A stretch of 6,047 nucleotides of DNA from CAYYKK01 sp964467935 (GTDB lineage: Bacteria; Myxococcota_A; Polyangia; Polyangiales; Polyangiaceae). The DNA lies in NCBI GenBank assembly GCA_964467935.1, contig CAYYKK010000390.1, positions 1 to 6,047 of the forward strand. Direction: 5' to 3'. Position numbers and translations under genes: made by a program. How positions within the stretch are numbered: the first letter of the stretch is position 1; every line of letters starts with the position of its first letter. The notes below the pieces were generated by a model, which saw only the letters and a program-made list of their open reading frames with translations, did not search any database and was not told where the DNA came from. This document shows, piece after piece, positions 1 to 5,554 of this stretch.

Positions 1-30
1 AGAACCGCCCGGAGAATCAGCCTCGAGGAC

Positions 31-210
31 TCAGCCGAGATCCACCACGATGACCCCGCGATCGGGGTTCGGCTCGTCCTCGTCCCGCGATCGCGCCGGG
101 GCGCGCGGCGGCCGCTCGAGGGGGAGCTCGAGCCGGGGCTGCTCGTGGCGCTGGGCGCGCTCACGCTCTTCTCGCTGCCTGATCTGCTCGATGATGAAAG
201 GAGGAAGCAC
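31..210 (-). CDS. Small charged protein of unknown function
   Basis: I do not recognise a named family. From the GTG at 210 the product is 59 residues. It starts with a short hydrophobic patch (LPPFIIEQI), continues as a highly charged helix-prone stretch (RQREERERAQRHEQ, residues 11-24), then a Pro/Arg-rich linker with an acidic patch (DEDEPNPD, about 43-50), and ends in a hydrophobic tail (GVIVVDLG). The two hydrophobic ends around a charged middle look like a real protein rather than a shadow frame. There is no signal peptide or membrane helix, so it is probably cytoplasmic. The frame stays open upstream to a GTG at 366. I prefer 210 because codons between 366 and 210 are untypical for this genome (AGA, GGA, GCA, GGT, CGT), a promoter-like pair lies at 311-338, and GAGGG (215-219, minus strand) sits 4 bases before GTG 210. 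It is transcribed away from the DUF4350 gene. Being a gene is fairly likely; the start is uncertain. Confidence 0.6.
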   Translation of the reverse strand: MLPPFIIEQIRQREERERAQRHEQPRLELPLERPPRAPARSRDEDEPNPDRGVIVVDLG

Positions 211-310
211 CGAGCCCTCGTGGGGGTTGGAACGTGCTCCCTGGGGGCGAGCACCGCCTGCGTTTCTGCCGCTCGTGGAGAGCGACTTCGACGAGACCGA
301 CCTACCCGTG

Positions 311-338
311 AATCTAGCAACAGGCCTATGCCGGTCAA
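311..338 (-). promoter_or_regulatory. Sigma70-like promoter for the small minus-strand gene
   Basis: Read on the minus strand, TTGACC (338-333) matches the -35 consensus at 5 of 6 bases. After a 16-base spacer comes TAGATT (316-311), matching the -10 consensus at 4 of 6. This stretch is clearly richer in A and T than its surroundings. Transcription would begin near 304 and give a leader of roughly 95 bases before GTG 210. If real, the promoter rules out the upstream GTG at 366 as the start for this transcript. It is a motif match only. Confidence 0.5.
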
Positions 339-388
339 GGTTTTCTCGGGCGTGCGAAATCGTCACCGGCCGCCCAAGACGGCCACTT

Positions 389-419
389 CGCGCGGAGCTT
401 AAGGCGCGGCCTCCGCGCG
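389..419. repeat. 9-bp inverted repeat in the divergent intergenic region
   Basis: CGCGCGGAG (389-397) and CTCCGCGCG (411-419) are perfect reverse complements, separated by 13 bases that contain the palindrome CTTAAG. It lies between the two divergent genes, 44 bp before the DUF4350 start. No T-run follows on either strand, so it is not a standard intrinsic terminator. It could be a leader hairpin or an operator. In such GC-rich DNA a chance match is also possible. Apart from this and the minus-strand promoter, I see nothing convincing in 211-462. In particular I found no clear plus-strand promoter for the DUF4350 gene. Confidence 0.4.
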
Positions 420-462
420 CGCGCGACGCCCTCGCGACCTACCGGCGGCAACGGATCGCTGT

Positions 463-1893
463 ATGCTGCCCCGACCCATGAGGTGCCCCGCGAGAGCTCC
501 GGCCACGCACCCTCCCCCGCGGGCGCGCCTCCGCGGCCGGGCCGCGCGGGCGCTGCGCGTCGCCGCGAGCGTCTTCGTCTGCGCGCTCCTGCTCTTCGCC
601 CGCCCTGCCGCCGCCGGCGCCGGCCCCTTCGAGGTCAACGACACGAGCTGGGAGGGGGGCTCCGAGCTCTACGAGATCGCGAAGACGGAGCTCGGGCCGG
701 ACCGGGTGAAGCCCGTCGCGGTGCTCGATTGGTCCCTCGTGCGCCCCGACGACGGGGTCCTCCTCCTGCACCCGATGCAGACCGTCGACGCGAGCGAGGC
801 CTCCGAGTTCATGACGGAAGGCGGCCGTCTCGGCGTCATCGACGACTTCGGCAAGGGCGACGAGATCCTACGGCGCTTCAAGATCCAGCGCACGAGCATG
901 CCCCGCAAGCCCGTGGCCGCCCTGCGCAACAACCCGGACCTGCCGATCGCGGAGCCCTACATCGCCCCCGCCAAGCCGGGCACCGCCCCGCACCCGGTCG
1001 TCGGCAACGTGAAGCGCCTCGTCCTGAACCACCCGACCGCGCTCTTGCACCCCGACCTGTCCCCCGTCCTGAAGGTCCGGGCGGTGGGCGAGCCCGACGC
1101 CATCGTCGCGGTGGCCGGTCAGGTCGGAAAGGGCCGCTTGTTCGCGATGGGCGACCCGTCGGCGCTCATCAACGAGATGCTGCGCTACCCGGGCAACCGC
1201 GCGTTCGCCGCAGGCCTCGTCCGCTACCTCGCCAACGGCGACGAGAAGAACCAGGCGCGGCTCTTCATCCTCGCCAACAAGTTCAACGAGGAGGGCTCGG
1301 TCGGCGGAGACAAGTCGATTGCCAAAGACATCGAGTCTTTCTTGCAACAACTTGCGGACGACCTCGCCGAGGCGCGACAGAAAGGCCTGCCACCGTGGGC
1401 GTTGGCGGTGATCGCCGCGGTGTTCGTCGCGTGGGTGGGCATCTGGGTCGCGCGCTCGAGCGGCCGACCGTACAAGAACCCGACCCCGCGCTACGCTCGC
1501 CCGACCCCTCTCGTCGCGCGCGGCGGCGTGGCCGGCCGCTTCGCGCTCCTCGCCGCTCCTTCTTCGCCGAAGAGCCTCGTGCTGCTCGAGCTGAAGAGCG
1601 CCGCGATGGAGTCGCTCGTCGATCGCTTCGGGCTCGAGCAGGACCCGAGCACGAACGCCGTGCTGCGCGCCGTGCGCACGTCGGGCCTCGTCGAGGAGGG
1701 CCTCTGCGCCTCGTTCGAGCAAGTGGTCCGGCAGATGCAGCGCGCCGAGGCGGTGGTCGTCGCCGGCGGCCAGTCACGCGTGAGCCGCGAGACGCTCGCA
1801 CACGCGGCCGAGGTGGTCGACGCGGTCCTCCACGCCTGCGGCGCCGATCGGGCGCACGCCGAGGCGCTTGGCAAAAGGCCCCTCACCGCCTAG
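463..1893 (+). CDS. DUF4350 domain membrane-anchored protein
   Basis: The 476-residue product has a long Arg-rich N-terminus (1-30), a hydrophobic signal-like segment (about 31-48) ending in PAAAGA, a DUF4350-like region (about 84-258), one clear membrane helix (about 311-330, PWALAVIAAVFVAWVGIWVA) and a helical C-terminal part (331-476). The DUF4350 call rests on the pattern of a strand (VAVLDWSLV), a DGVLLLHP strand, a helix before GGRLGVIDDFG (120-130) and the later GKGRLFAMGDPSALINEML (223-240). This resembles GATase-like folds. Positive residues after the helix (RSSGRPYK) suggest the DUF4350 part is extracytoplasmic and the C-terminus cytoplasmic. Its biochemical role is not known. The family commonly sits beside MoxR and DUF58 genes, as here, which implies a shared membrane complex. 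ATG 463 has no clear Shine-Dalgarno; ATG 478 is an in-frame alternative, also without one, and no ATG, GTG or TTG follows before the hydrophobic segment. The long basic N-terminus leaves the start open to doubt. Confidence 0.85.
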   Translation: MLPRPMRCPARAPATHPPPRARLRGRAARALRVAASVFVCALLLFARPAAAGAGPFEVNDTSWEGGSELYEIAKTELGPDRVKPVAVLDWSLVRPDDGVLLLHPMQTVDASEASEFMTEGGRLGVIDDFGKGDEILRRFKIQRTSMPRKPVAALRNNPDLPIAEPYIAPAKPGTAPHPVVGNVKRLVLNHPTALLHPDLSPVLKVRAVGEPDAIVAVAGQVGKGRLFAMGDPSALINEMLRYPGNRAFAAGLVRYLANGDEKNQARLFILANKFNEEGSVGGDKSIAKDIESFLQQLADDLAEARQKGLPPWALAVIAAVFVAWVGIWVARSSGRPYKNPTPRYARPTPLVARGGVAGRFALLAAPSSPKSLVLLELKSAAMESLVDRFGLEQDPSTNAVLRAVRTSGLVEEGLCASFEQVVRQMQRAEAVVVAGGQSRVSRETLAHAAEVVDAVLHACGADRAHAEALGKRPLTA

Positions 1894-1909
1894 AAGTGCG
1901 AGATTCGCG

Positions 1910-1942
1910 ATGAAGGTGAGCACCGAGAGGACCGAGCCATGA
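1910..1942 (+). other. Possible 10-codon leader ORF overlapping the MoxR start
   Basis: In the 45-bp gap before the MoxR gene, ATG 1910 opens a frame encoding MKVSTERTEP. It ends with TGA at 1940-1942, overlapping the MoxR ATG (1939-1941) as ATGA. That overlap is the classic layout for translational coupling. No good Shine-Dalgarno precedes ATG 1910, and short frames of this size arise easily by chance, so I record it as a possibility only. Confidence 0.2.
1927..1931 (+). promoter_or_regulatory. Ribosome binding site of the MoxR gene
   Basis: GAGGA lies 7 bases before ATG 1939, a good spacing. It supports ATG 1939 over the second in-frame ATG at 1957. Confidence 0.7.
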
Positions 1943-2910
1943 GCCAGGCCGCAAGCATGGACGAGATCACAGCCGGCCGAGAGCGGCTCGAGCAGATCCG
2001 GCGCGAGGTCATGCGCGTGTACGTCGGCAGCCCCCGCGTCGTCGACCTGCTGCTCACGGCGCTGCTGGCGCAGGGCCACGCGCTGCTCGAGGGCGTGCCG
2101 GGGGTCGCCAAGACCACGCTCGTCAAGGCCTTCGCCGCGACGCTGGGCGCGTCCGTGCGCCGCATCCAGTTCACGCCGGATCTGCTGCCCGCGGACATCA
2201 CCGGCACCTACGTCCTGTCGCCGAAGGACGGAGCCTTCACCCTCCGCCCCGGCCCGATCTTCGCGAACGTCGTGCTCGCAGACGAGATCAACCGCGCGCC
2301 CGCGAAGACCCAGTCCGCGCTCCTCGAGGCGATGCAAGAGCGTCAGGTCACGATCGAAGGCGACCGGTTCGAGCTGCCCGCGCCGTTCATGGTCCTCGCG
2401 ACCCAGAACCCCGTCGACCTCGAGGGCACGTATCCGCTGCCCGAGGCGCAGATCGATCGCTTCCTCGTGCGGATCGCGATCGGCTACCCGACGCACAAGG
2501 ACGAGGTCGCGATGGTGAAGGCCCACAACGCGGCGACCCCTCGGCCGCAGAGCTTGAGCACGCCGCAGGATCTCATCTCGCTCCAGAACATGGCGAGACG
2601 CATCCACCTCGACGAGGATCTCTACGAGTACGCCGTCGGGCTCACCGGCTTCACGCGACAGCACCCGAAGGTGCTGCTCGGCGCGTCGCCGCGCGCGACG
2701 CTCGGCCTCGTTCAGGCCGCGAAGGCAGCCGCGATGATCGGCGGCAGACCCTTCGTGACCCCGGACGACATCCGGGGCGTGGCCCAGAGCGTCCTGTCGC
2801 ACCGCCTCGTGCTCGTGCCCGAGGTCGAGGGCGACAACAAGATCCGCGACGGCGTGATCGACGAGGCGATCCAGCGCGTCGGCTACCGCCGCGCCGCGCG
2901 ACCGGCCTAG
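1939..2910 (+). CDS. MoxR-family AAA+ ATPase
   Basis: This 323-residue protein is a complete MoxR-type ATPase of usual length. Walker A is GVPGVAKTT (52-60), Walker B is VVLADE followed by INRAPAKTQSALLEAMQE (111-133), sensor 1 is LATQNP (153-158), the arginine-finger region is LPEAQIDRF (167-175), and sensor 2 is in GASPRATLGL (248-257). All key ATP-binding and hydrolysis residues are present, so it should be an active cytoplasmic AAA+ protein. MoxR ATPases are known as chaperone-like factors that work with VWA-domain partners, for example in metal insertion or enzyme activation. Here the likely partner is the DUF58 protein encoded 17 bp downstream, with the DUF4350 membrane protein upstream; the client is unknown. 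GAGGA 7 bases upstream supports this start. Spacing suggests one operon with both neighbours. A more specific name than MoxR family would not be justified. Confidence 0.97.
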   Translation: MSQAASMDEITAGRERLEQIRREVMRVYVGSPRVVDLLLTALLAQGHALLEGVPGVAKTTLVKAFAATLGASVRRIQFTPDLLPADITGTYVLSPKDGAFTLRPGPIFANVVLADEINRAPAKTQSALLEAMQERQVTIEGDRFELPAPFMVLATQNPVDLEGTYPLPEAQIDRFLVRIAIGYPTHKDEVAMVKAHNAATPRPQSLSTPQDLISLQNMARRIHLDEDLYEYAVGLTGFTRQHPKVLLGASPRATLGLVQAAKAAAMIGGRPFVTPDDIRGVAQSVLSHRLVLVPEVEGDNKIRDGVIDEAIQRVGYRRAARPA

Positions 2911-2927
2911 CTCGGCGCCGAGAAGAG

Positions 2928-4592
2928 ATGCAGCTCTACCCGACGCGCCCCGCAGCCCACCTCGCCATCGCAGGCATCGCGGTGTCGGCGGTCGGGGTGC
3001 TCGCGAACCAGCCGGCGATCGTCGGCTGGGGAGGCGCGCTGCTGGTCGCGGTGGCGATCGCGCGCGCGGTCACGCTCGTCTCGGTCGCCCGCATCCGCGC
3101 CGCAGGGTTCGAGATGCTCTGGACCGGGACGAAGCGCACCGTGAGGACGTCGCGCGGCTCGGTCGTCGAGATCGAGGCGGAGGTGCGGAACCGGGACACG
3201 CTGGCGGCACGCTACGTGAAGCTCCGCGCCCTCGCGTCGCCGAACCTCGAGGTCGCGCTCGATCCCCCCGCCGGCGAGGTCACGGCGTGCGGCCGCCTCA
3301 AGGTGAAGGTCCGCGTGGAGACCCCGCGCGTCGGGCAGCACGGCGTCTACGGGCTCGCGCTGGAGGTCCGCGGCGCGCCGGGGATGTTCGAGGTCCCGCT
3401 CACGTTCGCCAACCCCTACGGCATCGAGGTCGTGCCGCGCCCCTTCGCGACCCACGTGACGCTCGGACGCGGCGGACCGAGCCACCTGCACGCGCCCTCC
3501 GGCCGCGCCGGCAAGCTGCGCGGCGACGGCTCGAGCCTGCGCGAGCTGCGCGAGCACCAACCGGGCGACCCCTTCCGCCGCATCGCGTGGAAGGCCAGCG
3601 CACGACGCGGCAAGCTCCTCGTGCGCGAGTACGAGCGAGAGGAGCGCGACGTCGTCTGGATCGTCCTCGACGTGTCGGTCGAGCTGTGGAGCGGCCCGGT
3701 GGGGCGCGCCCCGCTCGACCTGCTCATCGACGAGGCCGCGGCGCTCGCGACGCGTCATCTCGCGCGGGGCGATCGGGTCGGGCTCGCCGTCGTCGCGTCC
3801 ACGATCCGCGCGACGGTTCAGCCAGACTCGGGCTCGGTGCACGCGACGAAGCTCCTCTCGACGCTCATGACGGCAGGCAACACGCTCGACGCCTCGCGCA
3901 GCGATCTCGACGAGCTCGACGTCGCGGTGCGCGTCATCGAGCACCTCCGTCCGCTCGACGAGCGCGGTCTCGCGGACGTGCCGCGCACCGCGCTCGACAA
4001 GCTCGCGCAGCGCGCCGACGCGATGCGCGGCCGCGCGCCGTTCCGCGTGAAGCCCCCTGAAGGCAAGAGCGAGCGGGACAGCGTTCTCCGCCGCTACCTC
4101 GCGAGCTTCGGCATCGACTCGCCGCCGAAGACGGGGAGCGAGCGCCTCGCGACCGGCGAGACCCTCGTCACCGTGCTCGGCAACCTCGCCAAGGGCAAGC
4201 CCCGGCCTAGCATCGTGCACGTGCTCGCCGGCTCACCGGAGCTCGGGACGCACCCCACGCTGGGTCAAGCGGTTCGCAGGCTCAAGCGGCTCGGCACCGT
4301 GGTCGCGTGGGCGCTGCCGAGCTTCGATCCGGGCCTCGCGCCGCCCTGGGCCAAGCCGAGGCCCGAGGACGACGAAGCGGAGGTCGCCATCGACGAGCAG
4401 GTCTTCGATCCGGTGGCGCCGCAAGCGGCTCGGGCCGTGCAGATTCGCGCGGCGGTCGCTCAACGCAAGACGGAGATCGCCCTCCAGAAGATGGGCGTGC
4501 GCGTGCAACGCGTGAAGCCGGCGCACCTCCCTGCGTCTCGCGTCGCCGAGGCTCCGCGGCCGGCCGAGCCGCCTGTCGGGAGCGGCGAGTGA
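2928..4592 (+). CDS. DUF58 domain protein, VWA-like, two N-terminal membrane helices
   Basis: The 554-residue product starts with two membrane helices (about 10-26 and 29-51), giving a hairpin with the bulk in the cytoplasm. A beta-rich region follows (about 62-175), then the DUF58 signature: GDGSSLRELREHQPGDPFRRI (199-219), WKASARRGKLLVREYE (221-236), and the VWA-like first strand DVVWIVLDVSVELW (241-254), with GDRVGLAVVAS (281-291) as the next strand. The metal-site motif DxSxS appears as D248-V-S250-V-E252, so the last Ser is replaced by Glu. The protein is longer than typical family members (roughly 300-450 residues). A region of about 80 residues (about 346-425) separates the middle helices from the late strand IVHVLAGSPELG, and a charged C-terminal extension (about 470-554) ends in a helix and MGVRVQRV. 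DUF58 proteins are paired with MoxR ATPases, here encoded just upstream, and are thought to act as their adaptor. Only the weak purine run GAGAAGAG directly precedes the ATG. Some homologues act in cell-envelope processes, but no specific role can be read here. Confidence 0.93.
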   Translation: MQLYPTRPAAHLAIAGIAVSAVGVLANQPAIVGWGGALLVAVAIARAVTLVSVARIRAAGFEMLWTGTKRTVRTSRGSVVEIEAEVRNRDTLAARYVKLRALASPNLEVALDPPAGEVTACGRLKVKVRVETPRVGQHGVYGLALEVRGAPGMFEVPLTFANPYGIEVVPRPFATHVTLGRGGPSHLHAPSGRAGKLRGDGSSLRELREHQPGDPFRRIAWKASARRGKLLVREYEREERDVVWIVLDVSVELWSGPVGRAPLDLLIDEAAALATRHLARGDRVGLAVVASTIRATVQPDSGSVHATKLLSTLMTAGNTLDASRSDLDELDVAVRVIEHLRPLDERGLADVPRTALDKLAQRADAMRGRAPFRVKPPEGKSERDSVLRRYLASFGIDSPPKTGSERLATGETLVTVLGNLAKGKPRPSIVHVLAGSPELGTHPTLGQAVRRLKRLGTVVAWALPSFDPGLAPPWAKPRPEDDEAEVAIDEQVFDPVAPQAARAVQIRAAVAQRKTEIALQKMGVRVQRVKPAHLPASRVAEAPRPAEPPVGSGE

Positions 4593-4605
4593 CGCCCGGG
4601 GCGTC
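4591..4605. repeat. Perfect 15-base palindrome between DUF58 and rsmA genes
   Basis: GACGCCCGGGGCGTC reads as two 7-base arms around a central G; a realistic hairpin would have a 6-bp stem and the loop CGG. It overlaps the DUF58 stop codon (4590-4592) and ends 9 bases before the rsmA ATG. There is no T-run, so it is unlikely to terminate transcription alone. It could modulate rsmA translation, which has only a weak GGCGGG before its start. Confidence 0.4.
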
Positions 4606-4614
4606 GACGGCGGG

Positions 4615-5460
4615 ATGAAGAGCGCCATCGCACTCCTGCGCGATCGCGGCCTGCGAGCGAAGAAGCGCTTCGGCCAGAACTTCCTGCTCGATCAAGGCGT
4701 CTGCGATCGCATCGCCGAGGCGGCGAGCACGCCGGCTGGCGGGACGACGCTCGAGATCGGGCCGGGGCTCGGCGCCCTGACGCGCCCGCTCCTCGCTCGC
4801 GCCGCGAAGGTGGTGGCGATCGAGCGCGACCCGGAGCTCGCGGTGGTGCTCCGCGAAGAGCTCGCCGAATCGATCGCGAGCGGCCAGCTCACGCTGCGCG
4901 AAGGCGACGCGCTCGACGAAGACTGGCTCGCGCCCTTCGAGGGAGCGCCGCGCCCGCACATCGTCTCCGGCAACCTGCCCTACCTCATCACCGGCCGCCT
5001 CCTCGAGCGCTCGATCGAGCTCGGCGCGCGGATCGATCGAGCGGTGTTCATGGTGCAAGCGGAGGTCGCCGACCGCATCGTCGCGCGCCCCGGCACCGAC
5101 GACTACGGCGCCCTCAGCGTCTTCGTTCAGGCGGCGTTCGAGCCGAAGAAGCTCCTCACGGTGAAGGGCGGCGCGTTCCACCCGCGACCCGACGTCGACT
5201 CGACCGTCGTCGTCCTCACGCCGCTCTCGCCGCCTCGCGCCGTCGAGGACGACGCCCTCCGCGCGCTCGTGAAGGGCGCGTTCGGCGCGCGCCGCAAGAC
5301 GCTGCGCAACGCGTGGAAGGGGCTCTTCGGTTGGAGCGCTGCGGAGCTCGCCGAGCACGCCTCCGCGGCGGCGGTCGATCTCGATCGGCGCGGCGAGACG
5401 CTCGGGGTCGACGACTACGAGCGCGTCGCGGCGCGCGCCCGCGCCAGCGCGTCTCGCTGA
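4615..5460 (+). CDS. rsmA: 16S rRNA (adenine1518/1519-N6)-dimethyltransferase
   Basis: RsmA (KsgA) uses S-adenosylmethionine to dimethylate two adjacent adenines in the 3'-terminal hairpin of 16S rRNA late in 30S assembly; its loss is known to give kasugamycin resistance. The 281-residue length is normal for the family. The N-terminal LRAKKRFGQNFLLD (13-26) is a hallmark. SAM motif I is LEIGPGLGALT (46-56), followed by the acidic E70-R-D72. The catalytic motif IV is NLPY (120-123). FMVQAEVADRI (145-155), FHPRPDVDS (188-196) and the C-terminal RRKTLRNAWKGLF (226-238) with RRGETLGVDDYERVA (258-272) complete the family pattern. One small deviation is Ala149, where Lys or Arg is common (MVQKEV). 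The start fits the family N-terminus, although the Shine-Dalgarno is weak. It lies 22 bp after the DUF58 gene, so it may be co-transcribed with the MoxR locus, with no obvious functional link. The assignment is secure. Confidence 0.97.
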   Translation: MKSAIALLRDRGLRAKKRFGQNFLLDQGVCDRIAEAASTPAGGTTLEIGPGLGALTRPLLARAAKVVAIERDPELAVVLREELAESIASGQLTLREGDALDEDWLAPFEGAPRPHIVSGNLPYLITGRLLERSIELGARIDRAVFMVQAEVADRIVARPGTDDYGALSVFVQAAFEPKKLLTVKGGAFHPRPDVDSTVVVLTPLSPPRAVEDDALRALVKGAFGARRKTLRNAWKGLFGWSAAELAEHASAAAVDLDRRGETLGVDDYERVAARARASASR

Positions 5461-5504
5461 ATATCCGCACACCCTCCTAGTCGGACGCGAAGAGGCATGG
5501 TAAG

Positions 5505-5518
5505 GGGCGGCCGCGCCC
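5505..5518 (+). other. Short GC hairpin between rsmA and atpD
   Basis: GGGCG (5505-5509) can pair with CGCCC (5514-5518) around the 4-base loop GCCG. A second CGCCC at 5527-5531 offers an alternative partner closer to the atpD ribosome binding site. No T-run follows, so it is not a good intrinsic terminator. The 94-bp gap probably holds the atpD promoter, but I could not find a convincing -35/-10 pair in it. Confidence 0.25.
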
Positions 5519-5536
5519 AAGGTGAGCGCCCGCCTG

Positions 5537-5542
5537 AGGAGG
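5537..5542 (+). promoter_or_regulatory. atpD: Ribosome binding site of atpD
   Basis: AGGAGG, a full Shine-Dalgarno core, lies 12 bases before ATG 5555. The spacing is slightly long but plausible. It is the strongest ribosome binding site in the window, as expected for an abundant ATP synthase subunit. Confidence 0.75.
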
Positions 5543-5554
5543 CACGTACCCATC

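Noticed and set aside
368..384. GGCCG / CGGCC inverted repeat with a 7-base loop
   Set aside because: A 5-bp stem with no T-run is common by chance in this composition and has no position-specific support.
50..481. Plus-strand frame of 143 codons at the left edge
   Set aside because: The product is Ser/Arg-rich without any recognisable feature, and it overlaps the better-supported minus-strand small gene and its promoter.
483..1913. Plus-strand frame of 476 codons overlapping the DUF4350 gene
   Set aside because: It is an Arg/Pro-rich shadow in another frame. The frame starting at 463 has a signal-like segment, a membrane helix and a domain pattern; this one has none.
2907..4220. Long open frame of 437 codons on the minus strand opposite the DUF58 gene
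   Set aside because: It mirrors the DUF58 coding frame. Its product is a low-complexity Arg/Ala/Glu/His mix with no recognisable domain, as expected for antisense frames in GC-rich DNA.
5505..5518. Rho-independent terminator after rsmA
   Set aside because: The stem is only 5 bp and no T-run follows, so I list it only as a weak hairpin.
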